Part shown: piece after piece, positions 12,551 through 22,790 of the stretch | Layout of the letters: each line of letters starts with the position of its first letter | Numbering within the stretch: position 1 is the stretch's first letter | From: Lithobates sylvaticus | Taxonomy: Eukaryota; Chordata; Amphibia; Anura; Ranidae | DNA: 64,000 nucleotides | Direction: 5' to 3' | NCBI GenBank assembly: GCA_028564925.1 | Contig: CM053029.1 | Span: 587,466,668-587,530,667, forward strand | Position numbers and translations under genes: made by a program | Notes under the pieces: generated by a model | Database searches by the model: none | Seen by the model: the letters and a program-made list of their open reading frames with translations, nothing else | What the model was told of the DNA's origin: nothing

Positions 12551-13763
12551 CAGGGGTCAAGTCCTGGGTAAAAAAGTGTGGGAACTCCCACCCAAGATCC
12601 ACTCCTCCACCAAAAAAAAAAAAAAATGATACGCTCATATGCACGAACGCTTCAAAAGTGGTATTTTTCATCCAATTTTCGTATTGTGTGTATAAAGCTT
12701 AACTGTTAGTACATTAAAAAAAAAAAAAACAATCCTCAATAAACATAAATACGGTAATTCTCTGAATAATCTGCATTCGTTCAATTGTACTTCCATGCAA
12801 ATGTGAACATCATGTTCTGATCTTTATTGGGCAATTTTATTTTGTATATAGAGTGTTTATGTGGTGAGTTTACACTTTTCATTGAACAGAGTTTGGATAA
12901 CACAGGGTTAAACGGAAAGGTCATAAATTAACTGCACATTATCTGGACAGAATGCTTGGGGAGATAGTGATGTGTTCCTGCTTAGGAGATGTATGTTAGC
13001 TTGGGGGGCTGCAAACTCTGCAGGGCTCCAACACACACTCGCTGCTATTCCAACCCTTCACATATTTCAACATAAACTTCCCTCCTGGCATTAAACTTTG
13101 CCAGGTATTGTGCTCAGCTTACCACCCCAAACTGATGTTCCTCCCTCAGCTCACCTCTCTCCCTGCATGTCCTGTGAGCAGAATAGCTGTGCTCCTCCTC
13201 TGGGTTCTCTCATCATATGGCACTGAAGATAGAGGAGGGGGATTCAGCGGGACACACAGAGCAAGTATGAGGGAGATTGGGGGGGGGGAAGATGAGGAGA
13301 CAGAAAATCAGGAGGGGCTGGCGGGGAGGAGCGCATCACGAGAGGTCGGACTAAACATAATCTCTTGGATTGACCCCTGCGTGGGTAATGTTTAGCCCCT
13401 ATGTGGGCAAGTTTTTGTGTTAATGCAAAACTCAATAAAAAAGATTTTATAAAAAAAAAAAAAAAACATAATCTCTTAGCAGCAGGGACCTGATCTACCC
13501 GTCAGCTAGCTGTGATTGACAGGTAGATCGAAGAGGAAGCTGTCATGGGGCCCGCTACTGGCAATGCCTAAATGGTCAGTCCACCCCTGGTGTGCTTCAC
13601 TTACTATTGCGAGCTGTGTCGGCGGCTGCTGGTGTAGCACCTGCCACACAGCTCGCATACTTCAAAGTCTTGCAGGATACAGCTGCTAATGGGAACTGAG
13701 TTCCTGTTGTGGAAAAAGTACAGGAACTCCGTTCCCATGCATTCCCGCAGGACTTGAGCCCTG
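12551..13763. mobile_element. hAT element with exact CGTAGGGT duplication
   Basis: Begins CAGGGGTCAAGTCCTGGG and ends with the complement-type GGACTTGAGCCCTG. Exact 8-bp duplications CGTAGGGT lie at 12543-12550 and 13764-13771. Subterminal GGGAACTCC and GGAACTCCG pairs are also inverted. No transposase is visible. The interior looks like ordinary genomic DNA plus a small retro-insertion. Confidence 0.88.
13367..13463 (+). mobile_element. Short 5'-truncated retro-insertion with poly-A
   Basis: About 97 bp ending AATAAAAAAGATTTTAT followed by poly-A. It is flanked by the 14-bp direct repeat AAACATAATCTCTT at 13353-13366 and 13464-13477. This is the signature of target-primed reverse transcription by LINE machinery. 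The source (LINE 3' end or transcript) is unknown. Confidence 0.8.
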
Positions 13764-14139
13764 CGTAGGGTTCAATATTGAGGTGGCCCACCCTTTGCAG
13801 CTATAACAGCTTCAACTCTTCTGGGAAAGCCGTCCACAAGGTTTAGGAGTGTGTCTATGGGAATGTTTGACCATTCTTCCAGAAGTGCATTTGTGAGGCC
13901 AGGCACTGATGTTGGACAAGAAGTTCAATTTAGTTCAATGTTTTTTTTAATCATATGTTTAATTATATGTGATGGATCAGAGCACAATAGTCTAAGTTGG
14001 TGAAGTAAATTTAGAAAAATATATACATAAAACTATTTTTCAGAAATAAAAAACTGATAATTGACATGTGTGTATGTATTCACCCCCTTTGTTATGAAGC
14101 CCATAAAAAGCTCTGGCGCAACCAATTACCTTCAGAAGT

Positions 14140-14200
14140 GAATGAATGAATGATTTGTATAGCGCTGCAAATGCAAACTGAATCGCCTCAAGGCGCTTGG
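14140..14200 (-). repeat. LINE-type 3' tail inserted in Tc1
   Basis: About 60 bp beginning with (GAAT)n and containing TTTGTATAGCGCTGCAAAT and CTCAAGGCGCTTGG. It appears to interrupt the Tc1 leader. The ending resembles L2/CR1-type LINE or SINE 3' tails read in reverse. Confidence 0.45.
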
Positions 14201-14338
14201 TCACATAATTAGTGAAATGATGTCCACCTGTGCGCAATCTAAGTGTCACATGATCTGTCATTACATATACACACCTTTTTGAAAGGCCCCAGAGGCTGCA
14301 ACACCTAAGCAAGAGGCACCACTAAGCAAACACTGCCA

Positions 14339-15355
14339 TGAAGACCAAGGAACTCTCCAAACAAGTAAGGGACAATGTTGTTGAGAAGTACAATTCAGGG
14401 TTAGGTTATAAAAAAAATATCCAAATCTTTGATGATCCCTAGGAGCACCATCAAATCTATCATAATCAAATGGAATAAACATGGCACAACAGCAAACCCG
14501 CCAAGGGACAGCCACACACCAAAACTCACGGACTGGGCAAGGAGGGCATTAATCAGAGAGGCAGCACAGAGACCTAAGGTAACCCTGGAGGATCTGCAGA
14601 GTTCCACAGCAGAGACTGGAGTATCTGTACATAGGACCACAATAAGCCGTACACTCCATAGAGTTGGGCTTTATGGCAGAGTGTCCAGAAGAAAGCCATT
14701 ACTTTCATCAAAAAACAAAATGGCACATTTTGAGTTTGCGAAAAGGCATGTGGAAGACTCCCAAAATGTATGGAGGAAGGAGCTCTGGTCTGATGAGACT
14801 AAAATTTAACTTTTTGGCCATCAAAGAAAACGCTATGTCTGGCGCAAACCCAAAACATCACATCACCCAAAGAACAGCATCCCCACTGTGAAACATGGTG
14901 GTGGCAGCATCATGCTGTGGGGATGTTTTTCAGCAGTCAGGACTGGGAAACTGGTCAGAGTTGAGGGAAAGATGGATGGTGCTAAATACAGGGATATTCT
15001 TGAGCAAAACCTGTACCACTCTGTGTGTGATTTGAGGCTAGGACGGTTCACCTTCCAGCAGGACAATGATCCCAAACACACTGCTAAAGCAACACTTGAA
15101 TGGTTTAAAAGGAAACATGTAAATGTGCTGGAATGGCCTAGTCAAAGCCCCCAGACCTCAATCCAATAGAAAATCTGTGGTCAGACTTAAAGATTGCTAT
15201 TCACAAGCGCAAACCATCCAACTTGAAGGAGCTGGAGCAGTTTTGCAAGGAGGAATGGGCAAAAATCCCAGTGGTAAGATGTGGCAAGATCATAGAGACT
15301 TATCCAAAGCGACTAGGAGCCGCAAAAGGTGGCTCTACAAAGTATTGACTTTAGG
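14339..15355 (+). pseudogene. Tc1 transposase remnant
   Basis: Starts MKTKELSKQVRDNVVEKYNS at 14339 and loses frame near 14420. A frame at 14429-14809 carries the DNA-binding half, KSIIIKWNKHGTTANPPRD through SRTLHRVGLYGRVSRRKPLL, up to LWSDETKI, where a stop follows. The frame at 14888-15169 carries [10 protein letters not shown] and [11 protein letters not shown] one-base shift near 15150 then separates the SPQ stretch from [10 protein letters not shown]-type nonsense. The third catalytic region (normally [11 protein letters not shown]) is therefore out of frame. Not functional. Confidence 0.88.
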
Positions 15356-15571
15356 GGGGTGAATAGTTATGCACATTGACTTTTTTTTGTGTTATTTTGT
15401 CCTATTTGTTGTTTGTTTCACAATAATAATAAAAAAAACATCTTAAAAGTTGTGGGCATGTTCTGTAAATTAAATGATGCAAATCCATAAACAATCCATG
15501 TTAATTCCAGGTTGTGAGGCAACAAAACACGAAAAATGCGAAGGGGGTGAATACTTTTGCAAGGCGCTGTA

Positions 15572-16136
15572 TTTATGCAAATGTAACTATGGCCATAGTG
15601 TTCCCTGAGGCTTCTGGGGGTTCCAGCAGCACAGCGGGGGCCCCGGTACAGAAGGACACAATGATCCCTCCTCTTTGGTTGTGTAAAGGGATTTATTAGC
15701 ATGTTTACTCTGAATATATAAAGACTTTCGGGGCATCAAAGACAGCTGAGAAATAATTAGATTGAAGCGGATGTGCTGTATGTATAGTTCAGGCACTTGT
15801 ATCAGATTGCTAATGAGCTATTAGCATGCGGCAGTGTTCATCGTCATATTTTATTTATTTGGATATATTTTACCTTTATGGACCTTGGAGATATTGATTT
15901 TACTATGGAACCCAGCCTATTATAGTTACACCAATTTACTACATCCGTGTCTTGTTTGATAACTAAGATATCCCGGCACGCAAAATCTGGAGACTAGTTC
16001 AGGATATTTAAAAATCTGCTGATTTATAGCTAACCAAAAAAATCTCCAAGTGGGGGGACATTTGTAAGTGCAATCACAGGTAACTATTGTCTCCGAGCAC
16101 ACAACCAATAGGTATAAAATTATCCAAGTTTTATTA
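15572..16136. promoter_or_regulatory. Non-repetitive DNA, candidate conserved non-coding element at 15690-15900
   Basis: No repeat ends, no open frame and no simple repeats. The stretch has dense homeodomain-type cores (AATAATTAGATTG) and a partial palindrome GCTAATGAGCTATTAGC. This texture is typical of conserved developmental enhancers. The call is an inference from texture only, without alignment. Confidence 0.35.
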
Positions 16137-16399
16137 TACAGTATCTCACAAAAGTGAGTACACCCCTCACATTTTTGTAAATATTTTCTTCTATCTTTTC
16201 ATGTGACAACACTGAAGAAATTATACTTTACTACAATGTAAAGTAGTGAGTGTACAGCTTGTATAACAGTGTACATTTGCTGTCCCCTCAAAATAATGCA
16301 ACACACAGCCATTAATGTTCACACCGCTGGCAACAAAAGTGAGTACACCACTAGGCGAAAATGTCCAAATTGGGACCAAAGTGTCAATATTTTGTGGGG

Positions 16400-17743
16400 C
16401 CACCAATATTTTCCAGCACTTCCTTAACCCTCTTGGACATGGAGTTCCCCCGGAGCTTCACAGGTTGTCACTGGAGTCCTCTTCCACTCCTCCATGACGA
16501 CATCACGGAGCTGGTGGATGTTAGAGACCTTGCCTCCTCCACCTTCTATTTGAGGATGCCCCACAGATGCTCAATAGGGTTTCGGTCTGGAGACATGCTT
16601 GGTCAGTCCATCACCTTTACCCTCAGCTTCTTTAACAAGGCAGTGGTCATCTTGGAGGTGTGTTTGGGTCATTATCATGTTGGAATACTGCCCTTCGGGC
16701 CCAGTCTCTGAAGGGAGGGGATCATGCTCTGCTTCAGTATGTCACAGTACATGTTGGTATTCATAGTTCCCTCAATGATCTGTAGCTCCCCGGTGTCGGT
16801 AGCACTCATGCAGCCCCAGACCATGACACTCCCACCACCATGCCTGACTGGAGGCAAGACACACTTGTCTTTGTACTCCTCACCTGGTTGCCGCCACACA
16901 CACTTGACACCACCTGAACCAAATACGTTTATCTCGGTCTCATCAGACCACAGTCCAGTAATCCATGTCCCCCGTACACACGGTTGGAAATTCCGACCAC
17001 AAAATCCATCTGTTTTTTTCCCAACGTATTTTGTCCGAAACTGGTGTTGCATACACACTCGGACAAAGTTGTCGAAAAATCCGACCGTCCTGAACGTGGT
17101 GACGTTTGTTGCGTACAACGGAAGTACGTAGAGGATAGTAGCCAATAGCTTTGGTCTCGTAATTTGATCTGAGCATGCATCGGAAAATTTGAGATCCTGA
17201 AAATTTGAGATTCCGACGGAAAAAGCCCGCTAGAGCCCACACACGATCGGATTTTCCGACAACATAATCCGATCTGACTTTTTCCATCGGAATATCCGAC
17301 CGTGTGTACGGGGCATTAGTCTGCTTGTCTTCAACAAACTGTTTGTAGGCTTTCTTGTGCATCATCTTTAGAAGAGACTTCCTTCTGGGACGACAGCCAT
17401 GCAGACCAATTTGATGCAGTGTGCGGCGTATGGTCTGAGCACTAACAGGCTGACCCCCACCCCTTCAGCCTCTGTAGCAATGCTGGCAGCACTCATACGT
17501 CTATTTCCCAAAGACAACCTCTGGATAGGATGCTGAGCACGTGCACTCAACTTCTTTGGTCGACCATGGCGAGGCCTGTTCTGAGTGGAACCTGTCCTGT
17601 TAAACTGTTGTATGGTCTTGGCCACCGTGCTGCAGCTCAGTTTCAGGGTCTTGCCAATCTTCTTATAGCCTAGGCCATCTTTATGTAGAGCAACAATTAT
17701 TTTTTTCAGATCCTCAGAGAGTTCTTTGCCATGAGGTGCCATG
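16400..17743 (-). pseudogene. Tc1 transposase remnant with nested MITE
   Basis: On the minus strand the reading starts MAPHGKELSEDLKKIIVALH at 17743. The DNA-binding half follows, including NRPRHGRPKKLSARAQ. A frameshift occurs near the GVGVS stretch (about 17455). The MITE at 16970-17315 splits the gene between the DNA-binding half and the DDE core. The core then reads [26 protein letters not shown] and, further on, [10 protein letters not shown] with SMSPD and PIEHLWG in other frames. Catalytic motifs are still readable, but no continuous frame remains. Confidence 0.88.
16970..17315. mobile_element. TACACACG-type MITE inside Tc1
   Basis: CCCCCGTACACACGG on the left and CCGTGTGTACGGGGCA before TTA on the right. 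The site without insertion is visible in the sister copy at 35500-35515 (reverse-complemented CATGTCCTTAGTCTG), so the target was TTA. A few bases are missing at the left edge. Confidence 0.75.
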
Positions 17744-18132
17744 TTGAACCTCCAGTGACCAGTATGAGAGAGTGAGAGCGATAACACCAAATGTAACACA
17801 CCTGCTCCCCATTCACACCCGAGACCTTGTAACACTAACGAGTCACATGACACCGGGGTGGGAAAATGGCTAATTGGGCCCAATTTGGACATTTTTACTT
17901 AGGGGTGTACTCACTTTTGTTGCCAGCGGTTTAGACATTAATGGCTGTGTGTTGAGTTATTTTGAGGGGGCAGAAAATTTACACTGTTATACAAGCTGTA
18001 CACTCACTACTTTACATTGTAGCAAAGTGTCATTTCTTTAGTGTTGTCACATGAAAAGATATAATAACATATTTACAAAAATGTGAGGGGTGTACTCATA
18101 TTTGTGAGATACTGTATAATCCATAAAAGATA

Positions 18133-18290
18133 CAGTGCATCCGGAAAATATTCACAGTGCTTCACTTTTTCCACATTTTGTTATGTTACAGCCTTATTCC
18201 AAAATAAATTAAATTCATTATTTGCCTCAAAATTCCACAATCAATACCCCATAATGACAACGTGAAAGAAGTTTGTTTGAAATCTTTGCA
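18133..18290 (+). mobile_element. Solo terminus of a Tc1-like element
   Basis: Starts CAGTGCATCCGGAAAATATT after TA and follows the same subterminal sequence as the element at 60687-62684 (ACATTTTGTTATGTTACAGC). It stops after about 158 bp at GAAATCTTTGCA. Confidence 0.8.
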
Positions 18291-18713
18291 TGCGCGCCCC
18301 AGACCTGAAAGTGTCAGATCACATACTAGGTACATGATCTGGCACAGAGCGACCGTCCTGTTGCATTATATTTGCGGTGCGGCTGCCGGGAAGTGGTTAA
18401 TGACACCCCAACTGCATGTCGCAAATGCAGCGCATTTGCCTGCACCAGATCGCGTGGTACAGTAGTACCATGCGATCCAGTTGCTATGCTTTTTATAAAG
18501 TAGTGCATACACTACTTATGATGCAGTCCGGCATGATTTCAGCCCATTCAAATGAATGACGAAATGCGTTGGGTGGAGCCTCCTACTGACATCGTTGCGT
18601 ACCAGGAAGTAGATATCCATGCCTTTTTGGTGAATATTTATATATGCGCATGTATTTTAACTTTGTGTAAGTGAACTTCTTTATGTAATAAAGCATTTAA
18701 AAGGTGTTAACAC
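18291..18713. repeat. Unclassified repeat debris
   Basis: Contains AAGTGGTTAA near 18390 (the end of a TTAA-type element) and, near 18555, GACGAAATGCGTTGG, a word typical of Penelope-type terminal repeats, followed by an AATAAAGC signal near 18688. Boundaries are unclear. Confidence 0.4.
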
Positions 18714-18716
18714 TAA

Positions 18717-19142
18717 AGCCCCATACACACGGTCGGACAATCCGTGGACCAGGTCCGTCGGACCATGTCCGTCATACTTTGTCTGATGTTGGTTTTGCGT
18801 ACACACGGTCGGACAAAGTTGTCGGAAAATCCGATCATTTTGAACGTGGTGACGTTTGTTGCGTACGACGGGACTACGTAGAGGCTAGTAGCCAATAGCT
18901 TTGGTCTTGTAATGTGATCTGAGCATGCGTAGCACTTTGTCCGGTCGGACAACCGTACACACGATCGGGTTTGGTGTGATCGGACCGGGTTGACGGCAAA
19001 TCTTTCCAGCAGGAGATAAGACTTTGTCCGTCGGACAAACCGACGAACACTGTCCGATGGTGCATACACACGGTCTGATTTTTCAACAACCTTGTCCGAT
19101 CGGACAGAATCCATGAAAAAGTCCGACCGTGTGTATGGGGCT
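18717..19142. mobile_element. TACACACG-type MITE
   Basis: Ends AAGCCCCATACACACGGTCG and CGACCGTGTGTATGGGGCT, flanked by TAA and TTA. The interior repeats TTGTCCGATCGGAC-like words, giving strong internal self-complementarity. Confidence 0.8.
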
Positions 19143-19284
19143 TTAGAAGAGGCTCTTTCCTCTTGCTTACCATGAACCATTATGCTGAATATCTGGTCAT
19201 GTGCATGCAACTGACGGTGTTCCCGGATCATATTGAGGCTGCCTGGAGGATCATTTTGTTGGAGAAAGAGATTCAATAAGAGCT

Positions 19285-19725
19285 TTGACTTCCATGCATG
19301 ACTTTTACCTATAGATAAGCCTATAATAAGTCTTACCTATAGGTAATGTAAATATCTCCTAAACGTCCACAGTTTAGGAGATATTTACATTTAATGCAGC
19401 CAGTGACATCACTGACGCATGTGCTCTGAAGGAACGGCCACCCATGCCCTTTCTTCAGAGCCCCGTGCTGTGGCTGGCGGCTGCCACGCGCTTGTGGGAG
19501 TGATGTCATCGCAGCTTTGGCCAGTCACAGAACCGTAGTCGTGAACCCGGAAGCAAGATGGGTGAAGATTAAAGAGGCCACCAGATCTGACATCTCGGCG
19601 TGGGAGGGCTTAGTTTTAAGGTAAGTTTAACATAGTGTGCTAGTATGCGATGCATACTAGCACATTATGTCTTTACCTTGCAGGGTAAAAAAAAAACCTA
19701 CAGCAGTTTACAACCACTTTCAATC
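19285..19725. repeat. Unclassified ranid-type interspersed repeat
   Basis: Holds an inverted pair AAATATCTCCTAAAC / GTTTAGGAGATATTT (about 19348-19390) and another, TGTGCTAGTATGC / GCATACTAGCACA (19637-19664). The right end GTTTACAACCACTTTC resembles TTAA repeat ends. Confidence 0.5.
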
Positions 19726-19970
19726 AAGGTGGTCATGAGAAATTGGTAAGAGTGTCCCCTGTTATCACTTTGGGCGATGGTGTCTGGTGGTGGCGATTGG
19801 TGATAACAGGAAGGAACGATTTTTTACATATTAACACAATTTGGATGGGACTTTCTTTATTCGCTTATCATTTGTTATCTCTTGATTCATTTATTATTGC
19901 ATGTTATTATATATGTTATACTTATTTTCTCCATCAGCCCATCCCCCACAGTTATTGCCTTTTGTATCTC
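19726..19970. repeat. Probable 5' part of an L2-like LINE fragment
   Basis: Lies directly upstream of the MITE that interrupts the L2-like tail. The last part (CATCAGCCCATCC to TATCTC) lines up with the sequence expected before the tail. No protein domain is visible. Confidence 0.3.
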
Positions 19971-19973
19971 TTA

Positions 19974-20410
19974 TGCCGCGTACACATGATCGGAATTCAC
20001 GTCGGAAAAGCCTTGGATGTTTTTTCCGACGGAATTCTGCTCAAGCTTGTGTTGCCTACACACGGTCACACCAAATTCTGACCGCCAAGAACGTTGTGAC
20101 GTACAACACTACGACGAGCCGCGAAAATCAAGTTCAATGCTTCCGAGCATGCGTCAAATTGTTTCCAACCATGTGTCAAATTGTTTCCGAGCATGCATCG
20201 GAATTTTGCGAGTCGGAATTGCCACAGACGATCGGAATTTCCGATAGAAAAACTTTTTCCATCGGAAAAATTGAGAACATGCTCTCAATCTTTTGCTGGC
20301 CGAAATTCCACCAGCAAAAGTCTGATGGAGCCTACACACGGTCGCATTTTCCGACCAAAAGCTCACATCGGTCTTTTGCTGGCGGAATTTCCAATCATGT
20401 GTACGCAGCA
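19974..20410. mobile_element. TACACACG-type MITE with exact TTA duplication
   Basis: Starts TGCCGCGTACACATGATCGG and ends CATGTGTACGCAGCA, with TTA on both sides (19971-19973, 20411-20413). The interior has two near-direct copies of CCGAGCATGCGTCAAATTG-like sequence. Confidence 0.85.
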
Positions 20411-20413
20411 TTA

Positions 20414-21545
20414 GATTGAAAGCTCTAATGAGCAGGACCCTCGGATTCCTCCTGTATTAACCACTTCATTACCGCGCTATAGTCATATGACGCCCACAAG
20501 GTGGATCTACCATCCTGGGTGGGCGTCATATGACGTCCTCGCATTCCCGGCCGCCTGGGGGGCGCGCGCGCGCCGCCGGCGGCATCGTTCGGGACACGGT
20601 GCGAGTGCCCGGCGGCCGCGATGTCCGCCGGGCACCCGCGATTGCCCGTTTAAAACAACGGGACCGTGCGGGACCGTGGAGCTGTGTGTGAAACCACACA
20701 GCTCCACGTCCTGTCAGTGCAGAGGAGACCGATCATGTGATCCCAGTACGGAGGAACACATGATCGGTCTCCTCCCCTTGAGTCCCCTCCCCCCACAGTT
20801 AGAATCACTTCTATTAGGGAACATATTAACCCCTCCAGCGCCCCCTAGAGTTAACCCCTTCCCTGCCAGTCACATTTACACAGTAATCATTGCAATTTTA
20901 TAGCAACGATCGCTGTGTAAATGTGAATGGTTCCAAAAATGTGTCAAAAGTGTCCGAAGTGTCCGCCGCAATGTCGCAGTCACGAAAAAAAAAAATCGCA
21001 GATCGCCGCCATTACTAGTAAAAAAAAAAAAAAAAAAAATTCAATAAATCTATCCCCTATTTTGTAGACGCTATAACTTTTGCGCAAACCGATCAATATA
21101 CGCCTATTGCGATTTTTTTTTTACCAAAAATATGTAGAAGAATACATATCGGCCTAAACTGAGGAAAAAAATAGTTTTTTTTTAAAAAAAATGGGATATT
21201 TATTATAGCAAAAAGTAAAAAATATTGTGTTTTTTTTCAAAATTGTCGCTCTTCTTTTGTTTATAGCGCAAAAAATAAAAACCGCAGAGGTGATCAAATA
21301 CCACCAAAAGAAAGCTCTATTTGTGGGAAAAAAAGGACGTCAATTTTGTTTGGGTGTAACGTCGCACGACCGCGCATTGTTAGTTAAAGCGACGCAGTGC
21401 CGAATCGCAAAAAGTGCTCTGGTAAGGAAGGGTGTTTAAAAGCCCTGTATTGAAGTGGTTAAACTGTATTGTAACTGTACTGTCTGCCCTCATGTTGTAA
21501 AGTCCGGCGTAAACTGTCAGCGCTACATAAATCCTTAGATTAAAA
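20414..21545 (+). repeat. L2-like LINE 3' tail, split by a TTAA element
   Basis: GATTGAAAGCTCTAATGAGC (20414) through CCTCCTGTA, then after the insertion ACTGTATTGTAACTG (21463) to GTCAGCGCTACATAAATCC. The final GCGCTAYATAAAT motif is typical of L2/CR1-type 3' ends in vertebrates. Confidence 0.6.
20461..21458 (+). mobile_element. TTAA element, full length, 998 bp
   Basis: CCACTTCATTACCGCGC at the left and TGAAGTGG at the right, with exact TTAA on both sides (20457-20460, 21459-21462). The GC-rich first half and AT-rich second half (TAGCGCAAAAAATAAAAACCGC) are shared with copies at 23924, 48416 and others. Short open frames inside are not conserved between copies. Confidence 0.88.
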
Positions 21546-22091
21546 AAATAAACCTCGCACTAGATGTTAATGCGGGATTGCTGCAACCAAAATCCTGAAT
21601 ACTGGATCAAAATATACTGTTCCCAAAATGAGTGCGCTATCCCTTTAAATATACATCCAAAAGTGTATAGAGCGTTGAAATGTAAACCATGTAAACCATA
21701 TAAAATAACATACAAATATGTCTCATAAATTCATGTGCACAATAATATCTCATAAGTGTACAAAATGAATGACCATAAAAATCAAAGAAAGTCCATAATC
21801 ATTCATTTCATATTCATCCAGGTGCTCCAAAAGTGCTCAGTGCTCCATAATTAATATAAAGTGCTCCAGTGCGTATAAGAAGTCCTCTTCCACGTAATAT
21901 AAGTGTTGGCCTCTTACCAAATAGTGGGGATCTCGGAATATAGAGATCAAAACAGCATTTGATATGTCTCTCGCCGATGCTATCACCGTCAGGTGTCTCA
22001 TTAGCCAAATGATCCGGTCAGTTGGAAAAAGCTGCAGTGTCCCCACTGCTAGAATGTAAGACCCCCATACACACTATTAGATTTTCTGCAG

Positions 22092-22692
22092 ATTTTTGTG
22101 CCTCCTCAGTCCTCTCCTGGCTGTGTGTCTCTCACCAGCCCTCTTGGGTGCCACCAGTGGTTCTTCTCCTGGAGACTTTGCCTGGCAGTGCTCTCTCGCT
22201 GTCCTCTCCTTGCTCCGGTGCCACCTGTCCAAGACACCTCCGTGTGTCGTGAGAAGGGTCCTGTCCACACCCAAGCCCGAGGCCCAAGGTCACCCCCCCC
22301 CCCCCCCCCCAGACTGGGGAACACCCTCGAAGAGCACTCCATCTCCATCTTCCACCCAAACAACGTCTCCCCCACCTGGGCTGACCCTGGGTATTTAAGG
22401 AGGCCTGCCCCCTGCCTATCCAAGATTGGTCAGGGCTCCTCAAAACACCCCAAGCAGCTCCACCTGCCCTCTCCTCCTTCCTTCCCAGAATATTCTAGAA
22501 AGCCTGGGAAAGAAGTGAGAGGTCTTGGTGATGCTGTCTGTGAGTCACCAGCTCTGCTCTGAGTCACTGCTAACCCAGGTCAAAACACACAGACCTAGCT
22601 GTCAGCCAAGTCTGACAATTTACCTACTCTACTAGAAAAAAAAAAAAAAAACAACAGTATCACTTCTAGCACACTAGAGGGTGCTACACTAA
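22092..22692 (-). mobile_element. Possible solo LTR fossil
   Basis: Read on the minus strand it begins TGTAGCACCCTCTAGTG and ends ...GGCACA, the TG...CA boundary style of LTRs. It has a GGGTATTTAAGG-type stretch inside. No clear target duplication and no coding region. Old, non-coding, low confidence. Confidence 0.25.
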
Positions 22693-22738
22693 AAAGTATG
22701 ACACATGAATAGATGGGATCGTCAGTTAGCCAGTACTT

Positions 22739-22770
22739 GACATGTTTCGCGGTTGAACCGCTTCCTCAGG
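22739..22770 (-). ncRNA. Hammerhead ribozyme-like motif
   Basis: On the minus strand: CCTGAGGAAGCGG, a short loop, then CCGCGAAACATGTC. This matches the hammerhead core CUGANGA, a GCGG/CCGC stem II, GAAA and a cleavage-type GUC. Between GAA and the final C lies the palindrome ACATGT, standing where Penelope hammerheads have a short palindromic stem III. One unpaired A sits at the base of stem II. Activity is untested. Confidence 0.5.
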
Positions 22771-22790
22771 ATTCAAAATGGGAGGATATC

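Larger units (their letters stand above)
12469..13918 (-). mobile_element. Mariner/Tc1-type fragment, split by a hAT element
   Basis: Starts CACTATATTGACAAAAGTAT after TA and continues CAGTCTTAGTCCGTAGGGT. It resumes at 13764 with TTCAATATTGAGGTGGCCCA and runs on to 13918. I recognise this as the 3' end of a widespread vertebrate mariner/Tc1 family in reverse orientation. The segment coding for the tail of the transposase is present and the rest is missing. Confidence 0.7.
13923..15569 (+). mobile_element. Tc1-like transposon 3, left terminus missing
   Basis: The right end is GGTGAATACTTTTGCAAGGCGCTG followed by TA (15570-15571). The matching left terminus is absent, and the left part begins inside the untranslated leader near 13923. 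The inner repeat TATTCACCCCC is at about 14080 and again, inverted, near 15355. The transposase remnant lies between. Confidence 0.8.
16139..18114 (-). mobile_element. Tc1-like transposon 4, both ends present
   Basis: Ends CAGTATCTCACAAAAGTGAG and its near complement, with TA on each side (16137-16138, 18115-18116). An inner repeat (GTGAGTACACC.. near 16340 and 17900) is also inverted. A TACACACG-type MITE sits at 16970-17315. The same family recurs at 34811-36200 and 36586-37784. Confidence 0.92.
21546..22790 (-). mobile_element. Penelope-like element remnant (terminal repeat region), interrupted
   Basis: Non-coding AT-rich DNA with GTGCTCCAAAAGTGCTCAGTGCTCC words. The right part carries a hammerhead-like motif at 22739-22770 on the minus strand. 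Penelope-like elements are known to carry hammerhead ribozymes in their terminal repeats. The middle (about 22060-22690) is foreign. Confidence 0.45.

Noticed and set aside
13108-13395. 95-codon frame in the hAT interior
   Set aside because: Short, ends in the retro-insertion, no domain or splice context.
16724-17131. Plus-strand frame of 135 codons inside a Tc1 element
   Set aside because: It is the antisense of the transposase remnant and passes into a MITE.
22096-22562. Overlapping frames of 100-154 codons
   Set aside because: Several overlapping frames on both strands in GC-rich DNA. No domain, more likely part of an old LTR or unclassified repeat.
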